Part shown: positions 43,679 to 51,853 of the stretch, piece by piece
How the letters are laid out: every line of letters starts with the position of its first letter
How positions within the stretch are numbered: position 1 is the stretch's first letter
From: JAEUOS01 sp965279115
Lineage (GTDB): Bacteria; Pseudomonadota; Gammaproteobacteria; Burkholderiales; JAEUOS01
DNA length: 64,000 bases
Assembly (NCBI GenBank): GCA_965279115.1
Contig: OZ257137.1
Span: 4,278,001-4,342,000 of the forward strand
Direction: 5' to 3'
Made by a program: the position numbers and the translations under genes
Notes under the pieces: generated by a model
What the model was told of the DNA's origin: nothing
The model's input: only the letters and a program-made list of their open reading frames with translations
Database searches by the model: none

Positions 43679-46137
43679 CCTGCTCGACTTCCGCTGTCTG
43701 CCGGCTTGCCTGGCGCCTCTTTTTGCCGCTTGCCTCCGCGCTGATGCTGGTGGCTTGCGCCGGCGAGCAGGCTTACCGCGAAGGCAGCGAAATGCTCTCG
43801 CAGGGCAAGGTAGCCGAAGGCTTGGCCCGCCTTGACCAGGCCACCAGGGAAGCGCCGGGCAATGCACGCTTTCGTGCGGCCTTCCTGCGCGAGCGTGAGC
43901 GCAATGTGCGTCAGATGGTGGCCACAGCCGAATCGCTGCGCTCGGTTGAACAGTTCGCCGATGCCGAAGCAATGTACCGGCGCGCACTCGAAGTCGATCC
44001 GGCCAGCGAACTGGCGCTGGCCGGATTGCGTGAAACCCGTGTCGAACAGGCCCAGCGCGCTCGGCTGCGCGAGGTGCGGGCCAAAATCGAGCGCAAGGAA
44101 TATGACGTCGCGCGCGACGACCTGCGGGCGATTTTGCGCGAAGACCCGCGCCAGCGCGAGGCGCGCGTGTTGCTGCGGCGCCTGGAGGGCGCCAATCCGG
44201 TGGCGGGACCGTACGAGATCGCGCTGCGCCCCCGCCTGGCAAAGCCGGTGACCCTTCAGTTCAGGGACGCGACCCTGCGGCAGGTGCTCGACATCATGTT
44301 CAACCATGCCGGAATCAGCTTCATGCTTGACCGCGACGTGCGTCCGGACCAGCGGGTGAACATTTTCGTACGCAACACCAAGGTCGAGGATGCGCTGCAC
44401 CTGATCCTCACCACCAACCAGCTGGCCAGCAAAGTGGTCAGCAACGACACCATCCTGATCTACCCGGCCACCCCCGCCAAGCAGCGCGAATACCAGGACC
44501 TGGTGTCGCGCACCTTTTACATCGCCAACGCGGACATCCGCCAGACCGTCAACCTGATCCGAACCATGGTCAAGACCCGCGATCTGTTCGTCGACGAGAA
44601 GCTCAGCATCCTGGTCATGAAGGACTCGCCGGAAGCGGTGCGCTATGCCGAGCAGTTGATCGCCCTGCAGGACCTGGCGGAACCCGAGGTCATGCTCGAA
44701 GTCGAGGTGCTGGAAGTGGCCACCACACGCCTGCTCGAGTTGGGAATGAAATGGCCGGGATCGATCCGCTACAGCGCGGTGGGAGCCGCCGGCACCGCCG
44801 GCACCATCACCTTGCCGGAATGGAACAACCGCAATGCCGGGCTGGTGCGCATGGCGCTTACCGACCCTCTCCTGACCTTGAACCTGAATCGCACCGAGGG
44901 CGGCACCAACATCCTGGCCAATCCGCGGATTCGCGTCAAGAACCGGGAAAAGGCCAAGATACACATCGGCGACCGGGTGCCGGTGATCACCACCACCAGC
45001 ACCGCAACGGGATTCGTCGCCGAGTCCGTTTCGTATCTGGATGTCGGTCTCAAGCTCGATGTCGAGCCCAACGTCTATCTTGAAGACGAGGTGGGCATCA
45101 AGGTCGGCCTTGAAGTAAGCAATATCACGAATATTGTCACCAGCACGGCGGGCACGCGAACCTATCAGGTCGGCACACGCAACGCGGCCACCGTGCTGCG
45201 CCTGCGCGACGGTGAAACGCAGGTACTGGCTGGCCTGATCAACACCGAGGATCGAAGCACGGCCAACAAGGTCCCCGGCCTGGGCGAACTGCCGATTCTG
45301 GGCCGCCTGTTCGGATCGACCGCCGATACCCTCAATCGAACCGAGATCGTGCTCTTGATCACACCGCGGATTCTGCGCAACCTGGCCTTGCCGGATAGTC
45401 AGTCCACCGAGTTTGGCGCGGGTACCGAAGCTGCGATCGGCATTGCGCAGCGGGCGATAAGTGTACCTCCCGAGATTGCTGCGCGCGCCGAGCCGGTAAC
45501 GCTGTCGCTGCGCGGGACGCCATCTCTGGCCACGCCGCCGCCGGGTCAGGCGCCTGCGCCTGCGGCGGTTGCGCCTCCCGGAGGTGGTGGCCCCGGACCC
45601 GGCGGACCATTCCCCGGCATGCCGCTGTCAAACAATCAGGGTGCCATGCCGGGACTTGCATCGCTGCCGCCGGGGCCGGTCACGCCGGGCGGACCGGGCG
45701 CGTTGCCCGGAGCGGGTGCAACAGGCGCGGTGTCGCTTTCCTGGTCGGGCTCGGCCGAAGCGCGCACCGGCGCGCCGGTACAGGTTTCCCTGATGCTGAG
45801 CGCCGCGCAGCCGGTGTCCGGTGCGCCGCTGCAGATCGTCTATGACCCGCAGGTGCTGCAGGTGACCGAGGCGCGCGAAGGATCATTTTTTCGCCAGGGC
45901 GGAGAAGGTAATTTCAGTTCGCGCATCGACGGCAGCGGCAACATCTTCATCGCCGCCTCCCGGGTCGGCGGCGGCGGCATCTCCGGAAGCGGCGATATCG
46001 TCACGCTCACGGTAGTGCCGCTCAAACCGGTCCCGCGCACCGAAATTCGCGTGGGTTCCAGCACCGTGACGGCCATCACGGGTCAACCGGCACCGCTCTC
46101 ACCGTTGGCGCCGTTCACAATGACGATCACGCCGTGA
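43675..46137 (+). CDS. gspD: Secretin lipoprotein with N-terminal TPR and C-terminal cohesin-like domain
   Basis: Product of 820 residues. A lipobox LVAC gives lipidated Cys28, so no separate pilotin may be needed. Residues about 30-170 are TPR-like helix pairs. Residues about 190-370 are secretin N-domains (PVTLQFRDATLRQVLDIMF). About 380-585 is the secretin core with the VPGLGELPILGRLFGS ending. A Gly/Pro-rich linker (about 610-685) leads to a cohesin-like beta domain (about 690-820; TGAPVQVSLMLSAAQPV, LQIVYDPQVLQVTEA, SGSGDIVTLTV). It forms the outer-membrane gate of the secretion system. TPR-containing secretins of this form resemble MSHA/Tad-neighbour types more than classical GspD. Confidence 0.9.
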   Translation: MTCSTSAVCRLAWRLFLPLASALMLVACAGEQAYREGSEMLSQGKVAEGLARLDQATREAPGNARFRAAFLRERERNVRQMVATAESLRSVEQFADAEAMYRRALEVDPASELALAGLRETRVEQAQRARLREVRAKIERKEYDVARDDLRAILREDPRQREARVLLRRLEGANPVAGPYEIALRPRLAKPVTLQFRDATLRQVLDIMFNHAGISFMLDRDVRPDQRVNIFVRNTKVEDALHLILTTNQLASKVVSNDTILIYPATPAKQREYQDLVSRTFYIANADIRQTVNLIRTMVKTRDLFVDEKLSILVMKDSPEAVRYAEQLIALQDLAEPEVMLEVEVLEVATTRLLELGMKWPGSIRYSAVGAAGTAGTITLPEWNNRNAGLVRMALTDPLLTLNLNRTEGGTNILANPRIRVKNREKAKIHIGDRVPVITTTSTATGFVAESVSYLDVGLKLDVEPNVYLEDEVGIKVGLEVSNITNIVTSTAGTRTYQVGTRNAATVLRLRDGETQVLAGLINTEDRSTANKVPGLGELPILGRLFGSTADTLNRTEIVLLITPRILRNLALPDSQSTEFGAGTEAAIGIAQRAISVPPEIAARAEPVTLSLRGTPSLATPPPGQAPAPAAVAPPGGGGPGPGGPFPGMPLSNNQGAMPGLASLPPGPVTPGGPGALPGAGATGAVSLSWSGSAEARTGAPVQVSLMLSAAQPVSGAPLQIVYDPQVLQVTEAREGSFFRQGGEGNFSSRIDGSGNIFIAASRVGGGGISGSGDIVTLTVVPLKPVPRTEIRVGSSTVTAITGQPAPLSPLAPFTMTITP

Positions 46138-46607
46138 GGCACGGCCGTGGATTCACCCTGATCGAGCTGATGATCAGCCTGGCGATCATCGGCATCCTGG
46201 TATCCGTGGCCGCGCCGATCGCGCAGGTGGCGATGCAGCGCGACAAGGAGAACGACCTGCGCCGCGCCCTGCGCGAAATCCGCGCCGGAATCGACGCCTA
46301 CAAGCAGGCCTTCGACGATGGCCGGATCCAGCGAGCGACCCAGGATTCCGGTTATCCGAAATCACTGGCGGTGCTGGTCGAAGGCGTCGAGGACGCCAAG
46401 AGCCCCGAACGCCGCAAGATCTACTTCATGCGGCGCATTCCGCGCGATCCGCTGGCCCCCGAAGGGGGGCTGAGCGCCGAACAGACCTGGGGAAAGCGAA
46501 GCTATGCCAGTCCGCCTGAAAGCCCCGCTGAAGGCAATGATGTCTTTGACGTCTATTCGAAGAGCGCCGCTACAGGGCTGAACCAAGTGCCGTACAGGTA
46601 TTGGTGA
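46134..46607 (+). CDS. Type II secretion pseudopilin (GspG-like)
   Basis: Product of 157 residues from GTG 46134, overlapping the secretin stop. Leader of six residues, cleavage site G|FTLIELMISLAIIG with Glu at +5, then an amphipathic helix and a GspG-like body (ALREIRAGIDAYKQAFDDG; PRDPLAPEGG). It is probably a minor pseudopilin. The following two genes also encode class III signal peptides, giving three pseudopilins downstream of the secretin and four in the operon. Confidence 0.9.
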   Translation: MRHGRGFTLIELMISLAIIGILVSVAAPIAQVAMQRDKENDLRRALREIRAGIDAYKQAFDDGRIQRATQDSGYPKSLAVLVEGVEDAKSPERRKIYFMRRIPRDPLAPEGGLSAEQTWGKRSYASPPESPAEGNDVFDVYSKSAATGLNQVPYRYW

Positions 46608-46608
46608 G

Positions 46609-47016
46609 ATGGCGATGCAACCGGCCGCACGTGGCATCGCGCGCATGCGATGCGGGGGGTTCACCCTCATCGAACTGATGGTGGTTCTCGCCATCGTGGC
46701 GACCCTCATCTCGATAGTGGTGCCGAAGTATTTCTCCGCCGTCGACCAGGCACGTGACGCCGCCCTCAAGGAGACCCTGAAAGTCGTGCGCGACGCGATC
46801 GACAAGCACTTCAGCGACACGGGAAAGTATCCCGAAACCCTGGATGATCTGGTCACCAGGAAGTACTTGCGCAAGGCGCCGGTCGATCCGGTAACAGAGC
46901 GCACGGACAGCTGGATCACGGTCGCTCCCGCCGACCCCGCCCTGGGGGCGATAGCCGATGTGCGAAGCGGCGCCCAGGGCAATGATCGCAGCGGCAAACC
47001 GTACGGCGAGCTCTGA
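46609..47016 (+). CDS. Type II secretion pseudopilin (GspG/GspH-like)
   Basis: Product of 135 residues with start ATG 46609, one base after the preceding stop. A 17-residue basic leader ends at GG|FTLIELMVVLAIVATL with Glu at +5. The body (DAIDKHFSDTGKYPETLDDLV and a DPVTERTDSW segment) resembles GspG-type minor pseudopilins. It would sit in or near the tip of the pseudopilus. The next gene follows 2 bp later. Confidence 0.9.
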   Translation: MAMQPAARGIARMRCGGFTLIELMVVLAIVATLISIVVPKYFSAVDQARDAALKETLKVVRDAIDKHFSDTGKYPETLDDLVTRKYLRKAPVDPVTERTDSWITVAPADPALGAIADVRSGAQGNDRSGKPYGEL

Positions 47017-47018
47017 CG

Positions 47019-47636
47019 ATGGCGAACATGGGGGCCATCGGTCCGGTGCATTCCACCCGCGAGCAGTGCGGATTCACCTATCTTGCTGTGCTGTTCGCGG
47101 TGGTGGTCAGCACCGCCGGCCTCGCCGGCGCGGTGCAACTGTGGTCATTCGCGCAACAACGCGAGCGCGAGACCGAACTCCTGTTCGTGGGAGCGCAGTT
47201 CCGTCAGGCGATCGCGCTCTACTACGAGCGCACACCCGGGGCGGCCAAGCGTTATCCGGGCGAGCTGGCCGACCTGCTCAAGGATGCGCGCTATCCTGGC
47301 ACCCAGCGTTACTTGCGAAAGATCTACGTCGACCCGATGACCGGCAAGGCCGAATGGGGGCTGGTCAAGGCGCCCGAAGGCGGCATCATGGGCGTATTCA
47401 GCCTCTCAACAGGGCAGACGGCCAAGATCGCGAACTTTCGCCTTGCCGACATCGGGCTGGCGGGCAAGACGAAATACTCCGACTGGCAGTTCGCGTACCG
47501 GCCCGTGGCGGCTGCTGCCGCGCCGGGGATTGCTCCGCGCCCGGGGTCTCCCGCAATACCCTCAGGACCCACGTTGGCCCCTGGCGCCGGCGTACTCCCG
47601 GCCACACCTTTGGGGGCCCCGGGCGCGCGGCCTTGA
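47019..47636 (+). CDS. Pseudopilin-like protein lacking Glu+5, possible tip subunit
   Basis: Product of 205 residues. A 17-residue leader is followed by CG|FTYLAVLFAVVVSTAGLAG. The prepilin cleavage Gly and Phe are kept, but position +5 is Ala instead of Glu. In type II systems GspK, the tip pseudopilin, also lacks Glu+5, so this may be its functional counterpart; its body (FRQAIALYYERTPGAAKRYPGEL, RKIYVDPMTGKAEWGL) is however nearer to GspG-like proteins. The C-terminal 45 residues are Ala/Pro/Gly-rich. It is the last gene of the secretion operon. Confidence 0.8.
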   Translation: MANMGAIGPVHSTREQCGFTYLAVLFAVVVSTAGLAGAVQLWSFAQQRERETELLFVGAQFRQAIALYYERTPGAAKRYPGELADLLKDARYPGTQRYLRKIYVDPMTGKAEWGLVKAPEGGIMGVFSLSTGQTAKIANFRLADIGLAGKTKYSDWQFAYRPVAAAAAPGIAPRPGSPAIPSGPTLAPGAGVLPATPLGAPGARP

Positions 47637-47873
47637 CTTGGCGGCCCTGCCTGGCTTGCGTTCCCGGGAAGCGCTGGCGGTCCCTTTGGACGGGCTGCGC
47701 GCACCGCCTGACTGATGGCGGGGAATTGAGGGTTGGCTACCGATTGTGCCGCCTGACGCGTTCGGGTGTGGTGAACACGAATGGGCCATAATTCCGGTGG
47801 CAACCCAACTTGCCGCGACAATTAGGCTGTCGACGCCGTCGCGCAATGTCCGCGCTTTTCCAGGAGAACCGAG
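47637..47873. other. Intergenic gap after the secretion operon
   Basis: No gene is apparent. A CATAAT at 47787-47792 could be a -10 element for the following unit, but I find no -35 at the right distance. No strong terminator hairpin with a T-run is seen after 47636. Confidence 0.4.
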
Positions 47874-48032
47874 GTGCTTTTTCTTGATGAAGGTGGCCTT
47901 CACCTGCTGGGACTGCCGCTTCGCACCGATCACTTTTCCGTCAGTTACTCGGGCGCGCGTCATTGCGATGCGCTTTTTGCACGCTCTCGAGATACCAAAA
48001 TCGTGCTCGCGGACGCAGGGTACCGGCATTGA
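47874..48032 (+). CDS. Small ORF (52 residues) translationally coupled to the large fusion gene
   Basis: GTG 47874 is preceded by AGGAGA at 47862-47867, one of the best ribosome binding sites in the window, and the frame runs 52 codons to TGA 48030-48032. That stop overlaps the TTG at 48029, the most likely start of the next gene. The peptide begins VLFLDEGGLHLLGLPLRTD and ends VLADAGYRH; I do not recognise a family. Third-codon-position GC is lower than in neighbouring genes, so it may be a short leader cistron that sets translation of the large gene, or a degraded fragment. Confidence 0.5.
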   Translation: MLFLDEGGLHLLGLPLRTDHFSVSYSGARHCDALFARSRDTKIVLADAGYRH

Positions 48033-51000
48033 CCGAACCAACTTCTGAGCGGCGCATTGTCGTCGTACTCGGCCCGCATCGCAGTGGCACAAGCGCGATC
48101 ACGCGTGCATTGCCTGTTCTGGGTGTGACTCTTGGCGACAACCTGATCGCGCCCCTCCCGGACAACAACGAGAAGGGCTTCTTCGAGGATGCCGAGGTCA
48201 ATGCGCTCGACGAGGAACTACTCCATGCCATTGGTCATTCATGGCATTCCGTGGCGCTGGCCGCGGATGAACTGGCTTCACCGGCACTGGATTCGTTTGC
48301 AGAACGCGCCGGGCGGCTGCTCGACCAGCGGCTTGCGTCCGCCACCAGATTCGGGATCAAGGATCCCCGAATGTGTCGCCTGCTGCCATTCTGGCAACGC
48401 GTTTTCGCGACACGCCGCGTTGAAGTCGACTATCTGATCGCATGCCGGAACCCCCTGGAGGTTTCCAGTTCACTGGCTCGGCGAGACCGTTTCCTGCCGG
48501 ACAAATGTCATTGCCTATGGCTGGAACACCAATGGGCGGCGCTGGTGTACACGGCCGGGAGCCGCCGCCTGGTCGTGGACTACGGCAACCTGATGCGCGA
48601 CGCCGACCGCGAACTTTCCCGGGTGGCGGCACGTTTCGGATTGGACTTCGATCCGGACTCCCCGCAGGCGCGCGAGTATCGCGAGGGCTTTCTCGACGCC
48701 TCGTTGCATCATGCGCGCTTCGAAACACCGGCCCGGGTTGCCGAGGCGGTGCTGCCGCATCTGGTCGTCGACCTCTATGGGATGCTCGGCCAATTTGCCA
48801 CCGACCAACTCGATCCGGACGGTGAGGTGGCGGGTGAGCGTATCGCCGCCATCGGGAGACGCATGCTTGATGCATGGCCGGCCCTGGCTTGCGCTCATGC
48901 CGCCGAGCGCCAGGCGGCGCTCACCGAGCGCGCCCTGCGAGAAGCCGATGTGGTCGCGGCCAGGGCCAGCAGGGCGGTGGCTAGCCTGCATGCGAACGTT
49001 GATTCGCTGCACCGTGAAGTCGCCGTGCGCGACGCCAAGATCGTCGAGCTCCACCACGCGGTCGCACAGCGCGATGCGGCCGCGGAAACCTTGCGTGCCG
49101 AATTGATTCCGCATGAACGTAACCAGTCGGCGGAGTCCGCCGGCGACGCCGGGAGTGCAACACTCCTGGCGGAGGCCAAGGCCCGGATCGGAATCCTTGA
49201 GCGGGAAGTTGCTTCGCTTGGATCGGAAGCGCAGGCCTTGCGGCAGGCGCTTGACGAACATGAAGGCGCGATGGCCGAGTTGGGCAAGGCGGGGCTTGCA
49301 AATGAATCTGCCCTGAACTCGATGCGTGAGGCCATGGCCGCTCGGGAACGGCTCATCGAGGCGCAGCAGCGTGACCTGTCCGGACTGGCCATCGTACTTG
49401 CGTCGAAGGACGAACGCCTGGCTGAGCTGGAACGCCAGCTCGCGGAGCGGTCGGATCATGCCCAGACCCTGGAGTCGGCCATAGCCGGACTCGAGGCAGG
49501 GCGCGCAATGCTTGCCCGGACGCTGCGCGAGAACGAAGCAACAATGGTGTCCCAGCCGGTACATCCGACAAGGCTTGCGGCGACTGTCGAGGAATTGCGC
49601 CGGCTCGCCGCCCGGGTCGAGGAAGAAAGCCGCTTCAGGCTGGACCGGAATAGCGAACTGGAATCGCTTTCGGGCGAACTTCGCGCCAGTCTCGGTGTGG
49701 CGCTGCGCAGGTGTGCGGATCTGGAGTGGGGGGCAGCGGCCTTGCGCCAGCAGGTTCGCGACTGGACCGACAGGGCGGGCATCCTGGCCTTCGATCTCGA
49801 GGCGCGCGAGCACGCCATGCGCGACATGCAGGCGAGCCGTTCCTGGCGGCTGACACGCCCACTGCGCTCGCTGCGCCGTCGGCTTGGGACGCGCAGCGCC
49901 GTTGCTGCGACCGGCGAGACAGCGCCGGTCCGTACGGAAATGCCGGGGCAGGGCAATGCGGATGGCCCGAAGGCCGCATCGTTCCACGGTGCCGCAGCCG
50001 CGCAAGTCGCGGCGATTACCGCGCAACAGCCGCAGCTACTTGGCTACGCGAGCGCCACCGGCGTGGTTCCGGCGCGGCGGGATGCGTTGCCGGTCCCCAG
50101 GCCCGTGAGCCTGATTTGCCTGTACGAAACATCGATGGGTAGCACGGATGCGGACTGGCGGGTTGCCGAATCGGCACAACCGCGCTTTCCCGGGCATGAT
50201 CAGCCGCGCCTGCCAGGCGAATTGGGGCGCTATCGTGCCGACGACGCATCGCTTCTGCAGCGGCAGATCGCGCTGGCGAAGCAGTACGGCATCAGCGGGT
50301 TCGCATTCCAATTCCGCTGGAATGGCGCGGGGTTGTCCGATGACGGACGATTGCGACAAATCCTGCAGGCAAGGCTTCCGGAGTTCACTTTTTGCGTAGG
50401 CTGGCGGGATGCGGTAGCGGATGGTGCGCCGGTACCACCGGCTGATGATCCACGCCTTTTCGACCAACTCGCGCCATATCTGCGTCATCTCGATTACCTG
50501 CGCTTTCGTGGTGCGCCGCTATTGCTAATCCACCGGCCTGGCGACTTCACGCCTGACCGCCTGCGCGCCTGGCGGGAGGCATTGCGTGAACGCCACTGCG
50601 GAGAGGTCTGCATCGCCGCATGCACCGAAGCACCGGATAAGCCTGCGCCTTCCGGTTTTGACGCGCTGTTCGAGTTACCCCCGCATGGCGCCATACTCCC
50701 GACGGTGCCGGTCGGCGAGGCGCCGGCGTGCGCCAATGCGGACCTGCGCGATTGGCGGGTTCTGGTGTCACGGAGCGCGGCTTACGATGCCCCCCCGAGC
50801 GCCGACGCCGTGGTGTTTCGCGGTGTCTGCACGGATTGGGACGACTCTGCCGTGGCTGAGGCGCGGGCGACCATCCTGTGTGGCGCTACGCCGAGTGGAT
50901 ATCAGGAATGGCTGTGCAATGCCATCGAGGATACGGTGGCGCGATTCCCCGAGCGCGATGATCGGCTGGTGTTCGTCAACGCCTGGAATGATTGGCCGCG

Positions 51001-51853
51001 ATGTGCCTACCTGGAGCCCGATAGCGTCGCCGGCCATGCCAGGCTGGAAGCGACCGCGGTCGCGCTGGTGCGCAAGTCGGCGGCCGATGAAAACACGTCA
51101 CCGGGTCCGCTGGAGAGCCTGGCGGTGGTCGTCCATGCCTACTATCCGGAGGTCTTCCTGGGGTTGGCTGACCGGCTCGATGCTTTGTCGCATGGCGCCT
51201 TGCGGCTTTATGTGACGAGTACCGAGGAGGGGGCTGACCAGGTGCGCGCGCGCCTGGCACGCGGCAGGCATCCGTATCGGCTGTTTCCGCTTGCAAACCG
51301 TGGCCGCGATATTCTTCCGTTCCTCGAAACGCTGCCGCATGTCGTCGCTGCTGGCCACCGGCTGGTCCTGAAAATCCACACGAAACAGTCGCGGCACCGG
51401 GACGACGGCGCGCGCTGGCGCGATGACCTGATTTCCGGGCTTCTCAATGACGAAGCGGTGGGCGCGGCGCTCGCCCGTTTCAGGAATGATCCTGCGGCAG
51501 GCATTCTGTGTCCGCCGGGCCATCGCCTGCCCATGACCGACCATTGGACGGAAAACGCCGCCCGGCTGGCTCCGTTGTCAGAGCGCCTTGGCGTGCGCCA
51601 GGCGGCGCTGCGCCGGCTCCACTTCGCCGCAGGGAGCATGTTCTTCGCGCGTACCCGTGTGTTCGAGCCCCTGCTGTGGCTGGCATTGTCCGGGAGCGAT
51701 TTCGAAGCGGAGTCGGGGCAGGTGGATGGCACTCTCGCGCACGCGATCGAGCGGGCGTTCGCCGCCAGCGCGCATGCCGCGGGCCTGACCGTAGAGGCGC
51801 TTGCGCTGGCGGTCGATCAGCGCGCGCCGGCAATGGCGGCCAGCCGATCCTGA
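48029..51853 (+). CDS. Multidomain glycan protein: sulfotransferase-like, coiled coil, WbsX-like and RgpF-like domains
   Basis: Product of 1274 residues from TTG 48029, chosen because it overlaps the small upstream ORF and follows an AGGG site; the frame is open back to 47963. Residues about 8-270 resemble a sulfotransferase, with P-loop VVVLGPHRSGTSAI and RFGIKDPRMCRLLPFW. About 300-590 is a long coiled coil ending in SRSWRLTRPLRSLRRRLG, a stretch often found joining glycosyltransferase domains. About 665-1000 is a WbsX-like domain (YGISGFAFQFRWNGAG, ending VNAWNDWPRCAYLEPD). About 1010-1265 resembles rhamnan synthesis protein F (VVVHAYYPEVF, NRGRDILPFLETL, LKIHTKQSRH). It probably combines sugar addition with sulfation of one glycan. 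It converges with and overlaps the next gene by 37 bp. Confidence 0.87.
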   Translation: MTEPTSERRIVVVLGPHRSGTSAITRALPVLGVTLGDNLIAPLPDNNEKGFFEDAEVNALDEELLHAIGHSWHSVALAADELASPALDSFAERAGRLLDQRLASATRFGIKDPRMCRLLPFWQRVFATRRVEVDYLIACRNPLEVSSSLARRDRFLPDKCHCLWLEHQWAALVYTAGSRRLVVDYGNLMRDADRELSRVAARFGLDFDPDSPQAREYREGFLDASLHHARFETPARVAEAVLPHLVVDLYGMLGQFATDQLDPDGEVAGERIAAIGRRMLDAWPALACAHAAERQAALTERALREADVVAARASRAVASLHANVDSLHREVAVRDAKIVELHHAVAQRDAAAETLRAELIPHERNQSAESAGDAGSATLLAEAKARIGILEREVASLGSEAQALRQALDEHEGAMAELGKAGLANESALNSMREAMAARERLIEAQQRDLSGLAIVLASKDERLAELERQLAERSDHAQTLESAIAGLEAGRAMLARTLRENEATMVSQPVHPTRLAATVEELRRLAARVEEESRFRLDRNSELESLSGELRASLGVALRRCADLEWGAAALRQQVRDWTDRAGILAFDLEAREHAMRDMQASRSWRLTRPLRSLRRRLGTRSAVAATGETAPVRTEMPGQGNADGPKAASFHGAAAAQVAAITAQQPQLLGYASATGVVPARRDALPVPRPVSLICLYETSMGSTDADWRVAESAQPRFPGHDQPRLPGELGRYRADDASLLQRQIALAKQYGISGFAFQFRWNGAGLSDDGRLRQILQARLPEFTFCVGWRDAVADGAPVPPADDPRLFDQLAPYLRHLDYLRFRGAPLLLIHRPGDFTPDRLRAWREALRERHCGEVCIAACTEAPDKPAPSGFDALFELPPHGAILPTVPVGEAPACANADLRDWRVLVSRSAAYDAPPSADAVVFRGVCTDWDDSAVAEARATILCGATPSGYQEWLCNAIEDTVARFPERDDRLVFVNAWNDWPRCAYLEPDSVAGHARLEATAVALVRKSAADENTSPGPLESLAVVVHAYYPEVFLGLADRLDALSHGALRLYVTSTEEGADQVRARLARGRHPYRLFPLANRGRDILPFLETLPHVVAAGHRLVLKIHTKQSRHRDDGARWRDDLISGLLNDEAVGAALARFRNDPAAGILCPPGHRLPMTDHWTENAARLAPLSERLGVRQAALRRLHFAAGSMFFARTRVFEPLLWLALSGSDFEAESGQVDGTLAHAIERAFAASAHAAGLTVEALALAVDQRAPAMAASRS

